NCBI GenBank assembly: GCA_041485905.1
Contig: JBGPKK010000004.1
Location: 1 to 64,000 of the forward strand
Reading direction: 5' to 3'
DNA from: JAHFUI01 sp041485905
GTDB lineage: Bacteria; Acidobacteriota; Vicinamibacteria; Vicinamibacterales; CAVVIG01
DNA length: 64,000 nt
Below the pieces are notes generated by a model, which saw nothing but the letters and a program-made list of their open reading frames with translations, did no database searches and was not told the DNA's origin. The translations under genes were made by a program, and so were the position numbers. Positions 23,967-31,761 of this stretch are shown here, piece by piece (positions within the stretch are counted from its first letter, which is position 1; each line of letters opens with the position of its first letter).

Positions 23967-25499
23967 TTGACCGAGCCGCACCGCCACGTCAACCCGTGGA
24001 TCATCGCGATCGCCGTGATGTTCGCGACCTTCATGGAGGTCCTCGACACGACGGTGGTCAACGTGTCGCTCCCTCACATCGCGGGCAATCTGTCGGCGAG
24101 CATCGACGAGGCGACGTGGGCGCTGACGTCGTATCTGGTAGCCAACGCGATCATCCTGCCCATGACCGGGTGGCTGGCGAGCGTGTTCGGGCGCAAGCGC
24201 CTGCTGATGGCGTCGGTGGCCGGTTTCACGGTGTCGTCATTCCTGTGCGGCCTTGCGCCGAATCTGACGATGCTGATCGTGTTCCGCTGCCTGCAGGGCG
24301 CCACCGGCGGCGCGATGCAGCCGCTGTCGCAGGCGGTCCTCCTCGAAGCGTTTCCCCCCACGGATCGCGGCAAGGCGATGGGCTTCTGGGGCCTTGGCAT
24401 CGTGGTGGCGCCCATTCTGGGACCGGTGCTCGGCGGATGGCTGACCGACAGCTACAGCTGGCGCTGGGTCTTCTACATCAACATTCCCGTCGGCATCACG
24501 TCGCTCATCATGACGCGGCTCTTCATCTTCGATCCGCCGTACATCCGGCAGGAAAAACGGCGCATCGATTACTGGGGCATCGGGATGCTCGCCGTCGGCA
24601 TCGGCGCGCTGCAGATCGTGCTCGACAAGGGACAGGAAGAAGATTGGTTCTCCTCGAACATGATCACGACGCTCGCCGTGCTGAGCGCGGTGACGATCGT
24701 CGTGTTCATCGTCCATCAACTGCGGACCGACGATCCCGTCGTCGATCTGCGCGCGTTCAAGGCGCGCAGCTTCGCCGTGGGCGTGTTCCTGATGACCGTC
24801 GTTGGCTTCGTCATGTACGGGAGCATGGTACTGCTGCCCATCATGCTCCAGACACTGCTCGCCTATCCGCCGATGCAGGCGGGGATCGCGATGGCACCGC
24901 GCGGCATCGGGTCGTTCTTCATGATGCCGATCACCGGGCTGATGACCGGCCGATTCGATCCGCGGAAGCTGCTGACCTTGGGGTTGCTGGTGGGCGGTGG
25001 CACGCTGCTCTGGCTGTCCCGACTCAGTCTCCAGGCGGGCTACTGGGACATCTTCTGGCCGCAGTTGATTCAAGGCGCCGGGATGTCGCTGCTCTTCGTG
25101 CCGCTGACGACGGTGGCGATGGATCCGATCCCGCGCGAGAAGATGGGCAACGCGACGAGTCTGTTCAACCTAATGCGCAACATCGGCGGCAGCATCGGCA
25201 TCGCCACGACCGGCACGCTGCTCGTGCGGCGGCAGCAGGCGGTCACGACGCTGCTCGGATCGCACGTCACCGCCTACGACGCCGCGTCGAGGGCCATGTT
25301 CGAGCAGGCGCGCGCGGGATTCATCGCGGCCGGCGCCGACCCTGTGACCGCCACCAATCGCACGTACGGCGCGCTGTTCGGCATGGTGATGCGGCAGGCG
25401 TCGATGGTGTCGTTCGTCAGCATCTTCCAGATGCTGGGCGTGCTGTTTCTGCTCCTCATCCCGCTCGTGCTGATCATGAAGCGGCCGAGATCACGGTAA
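23967..25499 (+). CDS. emrB: EmrB/QacA-family MFS drug efflux pump (DHA2)
   Basis: 510 residues, the usual EmrB length, from TTG 23967; no ATG or GTG lies between the emrA stop and the first membrane helix, so a TTG start is the best choice. Fourteen predicted transmembrane helices. DHA2 motifs: FATFMEVLDTTVVNVSLPHI in helix 1 (motif D1), GWLASVFGRKRLLMAS (motif A), FRCLQGATGGAMQPLSQ (motif B) and GPVLGGWLTDSYSWRW (motif C, antiporter signature). It exports hydrophobic compounds or fatty acids by proton antiport with the EmrA- and TolC-like partners of the same operon. Substrate unknown. Confidence 0.92.
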   Translation: MTEPHRHVNPWIIAIAVMFATFMEVLDTTVVNVSLPHIAGNLSASIDEATWALTSYLVANAIILPMTGWLASVFGRKRLLMASVAGFTVSSFLCGLAPNLTMLIVFRCLQGATGGAMQPLSQAVLLEAFPPTDRGKAMGFWGLGIVVAPILGPVLGGWLTDSYSWRWVFYINIPVGITSLIMTRLFIFDPPYIRQEKRRIDYWGIGMLAVGIGALQIVLDKGQEEDWFSSNMITTLAVLSAVTIVVFIVHQLRTDDPVVDLRAFKARSFAVGVFLMTVVGFVMYGSMVLLPIMLQTLLAYPPMQAGIAMAPRGIGSFFMMPITGLMTGRFDPRKLLTLGLLVGGGTLLWLSRLSLQAGYWDIFWPQLIQGAGMSLLFVPLTTVAMDPIPREKMGNATSLFNLMRNIGGSIGIATTGTLLVRRQQAVTTLLGSHVTAYDAASRAMFEQARAGFIAAGADPVTATNRTYGALFGMVMRQASMVSFVSIFQMLGVLFLLLIPLVLIMKRPRSR

Positions 25500-25508
25500 A
25501 CTGCTGCC

Positions 25509-26636
25509 GTGAGAATGTGGGGTGTCGTTCTTCTGATGGTGATGGCGCCGGGGTTCCCGCCTTCGCTTCGCTTCGGCGAGGCTCGCCGCAGCGCAGAGGG
25601 CGGAGGCGGCAGCCCTGCGGCGAGGGCGGCACAGGAACCGGCGCGTCCATCGTTCTCAGAGTTCCTCGCCGGCGTCCGCACCGAAGCACTCGCGCGCGGC
25701 ATCCGACCGGAGATCGTCGACCAGGCGCTCTCGAACATCGACCAGCCGCTGCCCGTCGTCATCGAGCGCGATCGCGCGCAGGCCGAAACGGTGTTCTCGC
25801 TGGAGAAGTACGTGGCGCGGCGCCTGACCCCGAAGCTGGTCAGAGCGGCGCGCGAGGGGCTTGCCACACACCGGATGCTGCTCGACCAGATCAGCGCGCG
25901 CTACGGCGTGCCGTCTCAGATTCTCGTGTCCGTCTGGGGAATCGAATCGAACTTCGGCCGCTTCAGCGGTGTCCGGCCGACGATCGCCGCGCTCGCCACG
26001 CTCGCGTGGGACACGCGGAGGGCTGCATTCTTCCGCGCAGAGCTCTTCGCCGCGCTCGACATCCTCAATCACGGCGACATCAACGTGTGGAACATGCGCG
26101 GCTCGTGGGCGGGCGCGATGGGGCAGGCTCAGTTCATGCCCTCAAGCTACCTGAAATTCGCGCAGGACTTCGACGGCGACGGACGGCGGGACATCTGGTC
26201 GTCGCGGGCTGACATCTTCGCATCCATCGCCAATTATCTCGAGGGGCACGGGTGGACGGCCGGCCAGAGCTGGGGCCGCGAGGTTCGCCTGTCGAAAGAA
26301 GACGCACGGAAAGCGGCGGCAACCGTCGCGCGGCGCGCCGGCACGTGCCAGGCCACGCGCGACATGACCGTGGCGCTGCCCATCAGTGAATGGGAACAGC
26401 TGGGAGTGCGGCTGCCCAATGGCGCCGCGCTGCCGGCGACCCCTGCTGACGCCGCGCTGGTGTCCGGGGCGACGCGGCACTTTCTCGTTTATCACAATTA
26501 CGACGCAATCATCGAATACAACTGCTCTCATTCGTACGCCATCAGCGTGGGTCTGCTTGGCGATCAGATCGCGTCCGATGCGCCGCCGCCACCGTCCGCG
26601 CCCAAGCCAAGAAGATCTCGGACGAGGAAGCGGTAG
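25509..26636 (+). CDS. Lytic murein transglycosylase (MltB-like)
   Basis: 375 residues. The SLT/MltB domain spans about 48-340 and shows the catalytic Glu146 in VSVWGIESNFGRFSG, plus TLAWDTRRAAFFRAEL, GSWAGAMGQAQFMPSSYLKFA and DGDGRRDIWSSRADIFASIANYL, all standard MltB-family blocks. It cleaves peptidoglycan glycan strands with 1,6-anhydro ring formation in the periplasm. The leader is odd: a short hydrophobic MRMWGVVLLMVMAPG is separated from the mature protein by FPPSLRFGEARRSAEGGGG, encoded by a palindromic GC-rich repeat (25557-25612). Start GTG 25509, nine bases after the pump gene, so it may be read through from the efflux operon. The C-terminus is a Pro/Arg-rich tail. Confidence 0.85.
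   Translation: MRMWGVVLLMVMAPGFPPSLRFGEARRSAEGGGGSPAARAAQEPARPSFSEFLAGVRTEALARGIRPEIVDQALSNIDQPLPVVIERDRAQAETVFSLEKYVARRLTPKLVRAAREGLATHRMLLDQISARYGVPSQILVSVWGIESNFGRFSGVRPTIAALATLAWDTRRAAFFRAELFAALDILNHGDINVWNMRGSWAGAMGQAQFMPSSYLKFAQDFDGDGRRDIWSSRADIFASIANYLEGHGWTAGQSWGREVRLSKEDARKAAATVARRAGTCQATRDMTVALPISEWEQLGVRLPNGAALPATPADAALVSGATRHFLVYHNYDAIIEYNCSHSYAISVGLLGDQIASDAPPPPSAPKPRRSRTRKR
25557..25612. repeat. GC-rich palindromic repeat inside the transglycosylase leader
   Basis: A core GGCGAG-G-CTCGCC (25575-25587) lies within broader complementary arms (CCGCCTTCGCTTCG left, GCGCAGAGGGCGG right, imperfect). It is in frame and encodes the Ser/Arg/Gly-rich linker after the hydrophobic leader. 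Only one copy is in this window. Confidence 0.5.
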
Positions 26637-26720
26637 CGCACCCCCGACGGCCAGCGCTTTCTCGTCAACACGCTTCTTGACGAAGTGTCGTCGGAGCCCT
26701 TGGCTGGACGGCTGGGCTTC
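26637..26720 (+). pseudogene. Remnant of the C-terminus of a PD40-repeat kinase-like protein
   Basis: Directly after the transglycosylase stop the sequence translates as RTPDGQRFLVNTLLDEVSSE, which resembles the last propeller strand of the large PD40-containing serine/threonine kinases common in Acidobacteriota. One frame over, TGG ACG GCT GGG CTT gives WTAGL, like the NWTAGL end of those proteins. No start, stop or upstream domain survives. The match is from memory of the family, so the call is tentative. The remaining 30 bp to the next gene show nothing. Confidence 0.35.
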
Positions 26721-26750
26721 GCCAGTAACACCTTCCGAAGTCGGTCGTGC

Positions 26751-27479
26751 CTAGAGCGCGCTCTGCCAGACCGCGCGTCCGACGAAGAACGGCCCCAGCC
26801 GCTCCAGATACAATGCCGTCTGCTGTGTCTTCCTCATGGTTTGCACGATAGCGGAGAGCGGATACAGGTCCTTGGCGATGAGGCCGACGACGAAGTCGTT
26901 GTCATTTTTGTCGAGACCGTGGCAGGCGAGGCGAACGTCGTGGGCGAGATCGGCCGCGCCGAACGACATGCCGATGGTCCCGTGTTCGGCGAGAATCACG
27001 CGCTGCTCGTCGGGCGGCAGCTGTGTGAACCGTCCGCTCCGACGCAGCGGATACCACACGCCCCATCGCCACGCCGGATTGAGCACCGTTCGCACGGGGC
27101 GATGCAGCAGCACGTCGATGAGATCGGGCTCGTACCCGAGCGAGTACGTGCGTCCCACCATCGTGTACTCCGGCTTCTGCGCGAGCGACGCGAACGGCGA
27201 CTGGGTCAGGAGCGGACGGACGCGATCGAGAAAGAAGCCGGGGTCCTCGCCGAACGTCAGGAGCCCGACGCCGCGCGGGTCGTTCATGTCTTCATACAGG
27301 ACGCCGGGCAATCCCGCGTTCTTCAGCGCCCCGACGAGCGCCGCCGAGTCGGCGCAGCCGCCGAACACCAGCAGCTGCATGAACAGCCGCGTGTCAGCGC
27401 GCTGCGGCAGCCCGGCTTTCATCCCGCCTTTTTCGCTGATGTCCGGAGGCTCAGGGCCGCGCCGCGTCTCGGTTGACAT
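26751..27479 (-). CDS. Chlorite dismutase-family protein (HemQ-like)
   Basis: 242 residues from ATG 27479 (MSTETRRGPEPPDISEKGG). The two ferredoxin-like halves of the Cld fold are seen; the second carries AEHGTIGMSFGAADLAHDVRLACHGLDKND, FVVGLIAKDLYPLSAIVQTMRKTQQTALYLERLGPFFVG, close to the C-terminal block of the family. In bacteria without chlorite respiration this family mostly supplies coproheme decarboxylase (HemQ/ChdC) for haem synthesis or related peroxidases. The family's haem-ligand His may be the one in AEHGT or ACHGL. No other haem gene is near. The frame is open upstream to 27554, but that would run through the divergent promoter of the acetyltransferase gene. Confidence 0.8.
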   Translation of the reverse strand: MSTETRRGPEPPDISEKGGMKAGLPQRADTRLFMQLLVFGGCADSAALVGALKNAGLPGVLYEDMNDPRGVGLLTFGEDPGFFLDRVRPLLTQSPFASLAQKPEYTMVGRTYSLGYEPDLIDVLLHRPVRTVLNPAWRWGVWYPLRRSGRFTQLPPDEQRVILAEHGTIGMSFGAADLAHDVRLACHGLDKNDNDFVVGLIAKDLYPLSAIVQTMRKTQQTALYLERLGPFFVGRAVWQSAL

Positions 27480-27487
27480 GCGTTGAG

Positions 27488-27493
27488 TATAAT
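27488..27493 (+). promoter_or_regulatory. Consensus -10 box close to the GNAT start
   Basis: Perfect TATAAT ending 12 bases before ATG 27506, without a Shine-Dalgarno sequence. A TTGACA (27473-27478) is only nine bases upstream, too close to serve as its -35. Confidence 0.5.
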
Positions 27494-27505
27494 CCGCGCA
27501 CTTCA

Positions 27506-27973
27506 ATGCCGGCCTATCACGTTCGTCCCGCGACCATCGACGACGTCGACGCACTCGTCCACCACCGCGTCGCCATGTTCACGGACATGGGTACGACGAT
27601 CGACGTCGATACGGTCGAACGCGCCTTCCGCCGCTGGCTCGCCGAGATCATGCCCGCGGGCACATACCGCGCGTGGGTCGTCGAAACCGACCGCCACGAG
27701 ATTATCGGGGGCGGAGGGATCACGATCCTTCCGTGGCCGCCCGGACCGCAGTTTCTCGGCGGGCGGATCGCGTTCGTGTACAACGTCTACACCGAGCCCT
27801 CGCATCGGTCTCGCGGAGTCGGGCGTACGATCATGGACACGATTCATTCGTGGTGCCGCGAGAACGGCATCGGCGTCGTCGGGCTGACGACGAGCGAGGC
27901 CGGCCGGCCGCTCTACGAGTCGATGGGCTATCAGCCGGCGCAGGCGCCGACGATGTTCGCCGGCCTGGACTAG
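27506..27973 (+). CDS. GNAT-family N-acetyltransferase
   Basis: 155 residues from ATG 27506. The GNAT fold is clear: strand 1 YHVRPATIDDVDALVHHRVAM, beta-4 RIAFVYNVYTEPSHRSRGVGRTIMDTIHSWC with the acetyl-CoA pyrophosphate loop RSRGVG (Q/RxxGxG/A), then GIGVVGLTTSEAGRPLYESMGY, the usual end. It should transfer an acetyl group to an amine, possibly a small molecule. The gene is divergent from the chlorite dismutase-family gene and has a TATAAT box 12 bases before its ATG. The longer frame from a TTG at 27473 would start upstream of that promoter and is unlikely. Confidence 0.87.
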   Translation: MPAYHVRPATIDDVDALVHHRVAMFTDMGTTIDVDTVERAFRRWLAEIMPAGTYRAWVVETDRHEIIGGGGITILPWPPGPQFLGGRIAFVYNVYTEPSHRSRGVGRTIMDTIHSWCRENGIGVVGLTTSEAGRPLYESMGYQPAQAPTMFAGLD

Positions 27974-28023
27974 CGAAACGCGGCAATTTTGGATAGGATC
28001 TCGTTCCCGGAGACTAATTAACG

Positions 28024-28398
28024 ATGCCATTCATCATCACTGACCCCTGCATTGAAACGAAAGATTCCGCCTGCGTCGACGTCTGCCCGGTGGACTGCAT
28101 CCACCCGCGCAAGGACGAGCCCGAATTTGCGGCCATCACGATGCTCTACATCCATCCGGAGGAGTGCATCGACTGCGGCGCGTGCGTGCCGGCGTGCCCG
28201 GTCGCCGCGATCTACGAGAGCATCGACGCGACGCCGGCAAATCAGAAGGATCTCATCGAGGCGAACGCGATTTATCGCAACGGCGATGCCGATCTCATGG
28301 CCAAGGCCGAAGAGATCGTCAAGGCCCACGTCGCCTCGCACGCGGAACTGATGGCCATCCCGGCCGCGGAGCGCGCGGCGGCCCACGCCAGCCACTGA
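28024..28398 (+). CDS. fdxA: Seven-iron (3Fe-4S/4Fe-4S) ferredoxin
   Basis: 124 residues. Two cluster motifs: ITDPCIETKDSACVDVCPVD, matching the C-x7-C-x3-CP pattern of FdxA-type 7Fe ferredoxins, and CIDCGACVPACPV, a standard 4Fe-4S motif. The C-terminal 50 residues are helical and Ala-rich, about 15-20 residues longer than common FdxA. It is a soluble one- or two-electron carrier. GGAG lies 12 bases upstream of the ATG. Its stop (TGA) overlaps the apparent CTG start of exonuclease III, so the two are translationally coupled although their functions are unrelated as far as is known. Confidence 0.88.
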   Translation: MPFIITDPCIETKDSACVDVCPVDCIHPRKDEPEFAAITMLYIHPEECIDCGACVPACPVAAIYESIDATPANQKDLIEANAIYRNGDADLMAKAEEIVKAHVASHAELMAIPAAERAAAHASH

Positions 28399-29153
28399 AG
28401 ATCGCCACCTGGAACGTCAACGGGATCCGGGCGCGCCACGCGCAGGTCCAGGACTGGATCGAGCGCGAGCGCCCGGATGTCGTCTGCCTGCAGGAAATCA
28501 AGGCCGCCTCCGATCACGTGCCGGCCGCTCTCTGTGAGATGGAGGGCTACTGGTGTTATTGGCACGGCGGCAAGGGCTATTCCGGCGTCGGGCTGCACGT
28601 GCGTCAGGACCTCTTGCTCGGCCGGCCGACCTTCGCGCATCCCGCCTTCGACTACGAGCATCGCATCGTCACCGCCGACCTCGCCACTGACGCCGGCGAG
28701 GTGACCGTGGCCTCGATCTATGCGCCGAACGGCGGCAAGGACTTCCCCGCGAAAATGCGGTTCCTCGACGCGATGGACGGCTACGCCGCGTCGTTCCAGT
28801 CCGCCCGTCGCGCCCTCGTGCTGTGCGGCGATCTGAACGTCGCGCGCACGGATATCGACGTCCACCCGAAGGAGCGGAAGCCGCGGGCGATCGGCCAGCT
28901 CCCCGAGGAACGCGCCATCCTCGAACGGATCATCGGCCGCGGCCTGGTCGACGTCGGGCGCGCGCTCGACCCCGACAACGACGGACTGTTCACGTGGTGG
29001 GCTCCCTGGCGCAACATGCGGCAGCGCAACATCGGGTGGCGGCTCGACTACGTGCTCGCCAGCACGGCGCTCGCAGAACGCGCCACGGCATGCCCCGTGC
29101 AAAAGGACGTGGGCACGAGCGACCATGCGCCGGTTGTTGCGACTTTCGTCTAG
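28395..29153 (+). CDS. xthA: Exodeoxyribonuclease III, apparent CTG start
   Basis: 252 residues from CTG 28395. The protein opens LKIATWNVNGIRARHAQV, the family start with Leu in place of Met, and continues with VCLQEIKA (metal-binding Glu), SIYAPNGGKDF, LCGDLNVARTDIDVH, WAPWRNMRQRNIGWRLDYVLAS and DVGTSDHAPVVATF (catalytic Asp-His). It is a full-length AP endonuclease/3'-5' exonuclease of base excision repair. In frame, no ATG, GTG or TTG lies near the expected start; CTG overlaps the ferredoxin stop as CTGA, exactly where an ATGA overlap would be expected. The frame is open upstream to an ATG at 28164, but that would add 77 residues of ferredoxin shadow. Confidence 0.88.
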   Translation: MKIATWNVNGIRARHAQVQDWIERERPDVVCLQEIKAASDHVPAALCEMEGYWCYWHGGKGYSGVGLHVRQDLLLGRPTFAHPAFDYEHRIVTADLATDAGEVTVASIYAPNGGKDFPAKMRFLDAMDGYAASFQSARRALVLCGDLNVARTDIDVHPKERKPRAIGQLPEERAILERIIGRGLVDVGRALDPDNDGLFTWWAPWRNMRQRNIGWRLDYVLASTALAERATACPVQKDVGTSDHAPVVATFV

Positions 29154-29174
29154 CCGCGTTCTTACTAAAAACCC

Positions 29175-30386
29175 GTGTCGATCGTAGTACAGAAATACGG
29201 TGGCTCCAGCGTCGCTGACGTGGCGCGCATCCGGCAGGTGGCCGAGCGGGTGATGCTGACCCGGCGAGCCGGTCATGACGTCGTCGTTGTCGTGTCCGCC
29301 ATGGGCGACACCACCGACGAGCTGCTCGCGCTCGCCAAGCAGGTATCGCCCAACCCCGACCGCCGCGAGCTCGACATGCTGCTCACCGCCGGCGAGCGCA
29401 TCTCGATGGCACTGCTGTCGATGGCCATCCGCGAGCGGGGCGGCGACGCCATCAGTTTTACCGGCAGTCAGTCCGGCATCATCACCAACGATCGCCACGT
29501 CGACGCGCGCATCATCGAAGTCCGTCCGTTCCGCGTACAGGACGAGCTCGCGCGCGGCAAGATCGTCGTCATCGCCGGGTACCAGGGCGTCTCGTACCGC
29601 CGCGAGATCACGACGTTGGGCCGCGGCGGCAGCGATACGACCGCCGTGGCGATGGCGGCGGCCCTCGGCGCGGCATACTGCGAAATCTGCTCGGACGTCG
29701 ACGGCGTGTACTCCGCCGACCCGCGCGTCGTGCCGGACGCGCGCCGCATCGGCACGCTCGCGTACGAAGAGACGCAGGAGCTCGCCGAATCCGGCGCGAA
29801 AGTGCTGAACGCGCAGGCGGTGGAATTCGCCAAAGCCGAGGGGATCGCCATTTACGCGCGCGCCGCCAACTCGCCGCTTCCAGGTCCTGATCCATCCGTC
29901 GACGGCACGGTGGTGCGTCGCCACGCGCCGCGTGCGCCGGGCACGGTCGTCGGGGTCGCGAGCGAGCGCGACCTGATCGTGCTCGAGATGGAACAGCCTG
30001 AAGGGATTCTGGAGTTTCTGGACAGCGCGCGCGTGACTGGCAAACAGATACATCAGAGCGGCGATGGACGCCTGACGCTCGTGATTTCGCGCGAGAACCT
30101 CCACGACGAACCGCGCGTCCGCGCCGAACTGTCTTCCCGGTTCGGCGACCGCGTGCGGCTTGTCGACGATCTCGGCGCCGTCAGCGTCGTCGGTGCGGGC
30201 ATCAATCGGTCGTTTGAACACCTCCGCCGTGGATCGGACGGGCTTGGGTCAGTCCACGCCTTGCCACGAGGCATCGCGACCTCGTCGTTCCGCATCACCT
30301 GGCTCATCGACCGCGCCAGGGTCGACGATGCCGTGCGCGCGCTCCATCGCACGTTTCTGGAGCAACCCGCGCCGCCCGTTCCGTAA
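29175..30386 (+). CDS. lysC: Aspartate kinase
   Basis: 403 residues from GTG 29175. MSIVVQKYGGSSVADVARI is the canonical aspartokinase start (KYGGSS binds ATP/aspartate); FTGSQSGIITNDRH, TTLGRGGSDTTAVA and EICSDVDGVYSADPRVVPDAR follow. The C-terminal third has two ACT domains (about 260-400) that normally give feedback control by lysine and/or threonine; the VSVVGAGIN core of the second is seen. It catalyses the first step of lysine, threonine, methionine and diaminopimelate synthesis. A TACTAA box ends six bases before the GTG and there is no ribosome site. The stop codon lies in the first unit of a tandem AATCTGC repeat. Confidence 0.93.
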   Translation: MSIVVQKYGGSSVADVARIRQVAERVMLTRRAGHDVVVVVSAMGDTTDELLALAKQVSPNPDRRELDMLLTAGERISMALLSMAIRERGGDAISFTGSQSGIITNDRHVDARIIEVRPFRVQDELARGKIVVIAGYQGVSYRREITTLGRGGSDTTAVAMAAALGAAYCEICSDVDGVYSADPRVVPDARRIGTLAYEETQELAESGAKVLNAQAVEFAKAEGIAIYARAANSPLPGPDPSVDGTVVRRHAPRAPGTVVGVASERDLIVLEMEQPEGILEFLDSARVTGKQIHQSGDGRLTLVISRENLHDEPRVRAELSSRFGDRVRLVDDLGAVSVVGAGINRSFEHLRRGSDGLGSVHALPRGIATSSFRITWLIDRARVDDAVRALHRTFLEQPAPPVP

Positions 30387-30412
30387 TCTGCAATCTGCAA
30401 TCTGAAATCTGC
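30385..30412. repeat. Tandem AATCTGC heptamers (four copies)
   Basis: AATCTGC, AATCTGC, AATCTGA, AATCTGC in exact 7-bp register between lysC and pepT. The lysC stop codon TAA overlaps the first copy. No inverted partner arm is visible nearby. Confidence 0.75.
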
Positions 30413-30418
30413 CATTAC

Positions 30419-31654
30419 ATGACCTCTGTCCTCGACCGGTTTCTTCGCTACGCCCGCTACGACACACAATCCGACGAGCGCTCGACAACGTATCCGAGCA
30501 CGGCAACGCAGCTCGTGCTGTTGCGTGATCTTGCGAGCGAGCTCCGCGAGCTGGGACTGGCGGATGCCGACGTCGACGCGCACGGTTACGTCATGGCGAC
30601 GATTCCGGCCACCACTGCCAAGCCGAACGTGCCGACGATCGGCTTCATCGCCCACGTCGACACCTCTCCAGAAATGAGCGGCGCCGGCGTCAGACCCATC
30701 GTCCACCGTCACTACGACGGGCGCGATCTGATCCTGCCAGACGACCCGTTGATGGTGCTTCGGCTGGCCGATAATCCGCCCCTCGCGGAGCAGATCGGCA
30801 ACGACATCGTCACGGCTTCCGGCACGACGCTCCTCGGCGCCGACAACAAAGCAGGCGTCGCCGAGATCGTCACGGCGGCGGCGTATCTCATCGGGCGCCC
30901 CGACGTCGCGCACGGACCGGTACGCATCGCCTTCACACCGGACGAGGAGGTCGGCCGGGGCACGGCCTATTTCGATGTGAACCGGTTCGGCGCGCGCTGC
31001 GCGTACACCATGGACGGGGGCCGCCGCGGCGAGGTGGAAAGCGAGAGTTTTTCGGCCGACGCGATGACGGTCGCGTTCCACGGTTTCAACACGCATCCCG
31101 GCTACGCCAGGGGGCGGATGGTGAACGCCATCAAGGTCGCGGCCGATTTCATCAATCATCTCCCAGCCGATCGGCTGTCGCCTGAAACGACCGACGACCA
31201 TGACGGGTTCGTTCACCCTTACGTCCTGCAAGCGGGTGTCGAACGGACCTCAGTCAAGCTGCTGATCCGTGATTTCGTGACGGAAGGATTACGCGCCAAA
31301 GAAGCGAGCGTCGAAGAGCTCGCGCGTCAGGCCGTCGCCCGGTTTCCGGGATCGCGAATGGACGTGGCGGTCGAGGAATCGTATCGAAACATGAAGGAGA
31401 TCCTCGATCGTCATCCAGACGTCGTGGAGCGCGCCTGCGAAGCCGTGCGCCGTGCCGGTCTCGAGGTGCGGTCTCGGCCCATTCGGGGCGGCACCGACGG
31501 CTCGAAGCTGTCCTTTATGGGATTGCCGACGCCGAATATCTTCGCGGGCGAACACAACTTCCATTCGCGCCTCGAGTGGGTATCGGTGCAGGACATGGAA
31601 AAGGCAGTCGAGGTCATCGTGAACCTGTGTCGGATCTGGGAAGAGGCCTCGTGA
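30419..31654 (+). CDS. pepT: Tripeptide aminopeptidase (peptidase T)
   Basis: 411 residues, the usual PepT size, M20B family. Zinc-site motifs: IGFIAHVDTSPEMSG (His-x-Asp), TLLGADNKAGVAEIV (bridging Asp), FTPDEEVGRGT (catalytic Glu and ligand Glu), AYTMDGGRRGEVESESF (Asp) and IFAGEHNFHSRLEWV (His). The dimerisation lid begins near HGFNTHPGYARGRMVNA. It removes the N-terminal residue from tripeptides in the cytoplasm. It starts 32 bp after lysC, across a tandem heptamer repeat. The 107-bp gap after it (31655-31761) holds a TATACAAT-like box near 31723 that could serve the galactosidase gene. Confidence 0.92.
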   Translation: MTSVLDRFLRYARYDTQSDERSTTYPSTATQLVLLRDLASELRELGLADADVDAHGYVMATIPATTAKPNVPTIGFIAHVDTSPEMSGAGVRPIVHRHYDGRDLILPDDPLMVLRLADNPPLAEQIGNDIVTASGTTLLGADNKAGVAEIVTAAAYLIGRPDVAHGPVRIAFTPDEEVGRGTAYFDVNRFGARCAYTMDGGRRGEVESESFSADAMTVAFHGFNTHPGYARGRMVNAIKVAADFINHLPADRLSPETTDDHDGFVHPYVLQAGVERTSVKLLIRDFVTEGLRAKEASVEELARQAVARFPGSRMDVAVEESYRNMKEILDRHPDVVERACEAVRRAGLEVRSRPIRGGTDGSKLSFMGLPTPNIFAGEHNFHSRLEWVSVQDMEKAVEVIVNLCRIWEEAS

Positions 31655-31761
31655 TCGCCTCCCTGACGGTTTCACGGATTGTTTACGATTTCCCTAGGAA
31701 CTAACCCAAGAAGACGTCGTCCATATACAATGAAGCTGCAGTTCCCTCTCGCCTCCTCACG

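Noticed and set aside
27473..27493. TTGACA plus TATAAT as a full promoter for the acetyltransferase gene
   Set aside because: The spacer is nine bases, far short of 16-18; the TTGACA also overlaps the start codon of the divergent gene. Only the -10 box is kept.
28272..30221. 649-codon open frame antisense to xthA and lysC
   Set aside because: It mirrors two conserved genes, has no domain, and its Arg/Val/Asp-rich composition is that of a complementary frame in GC-rich DNA.
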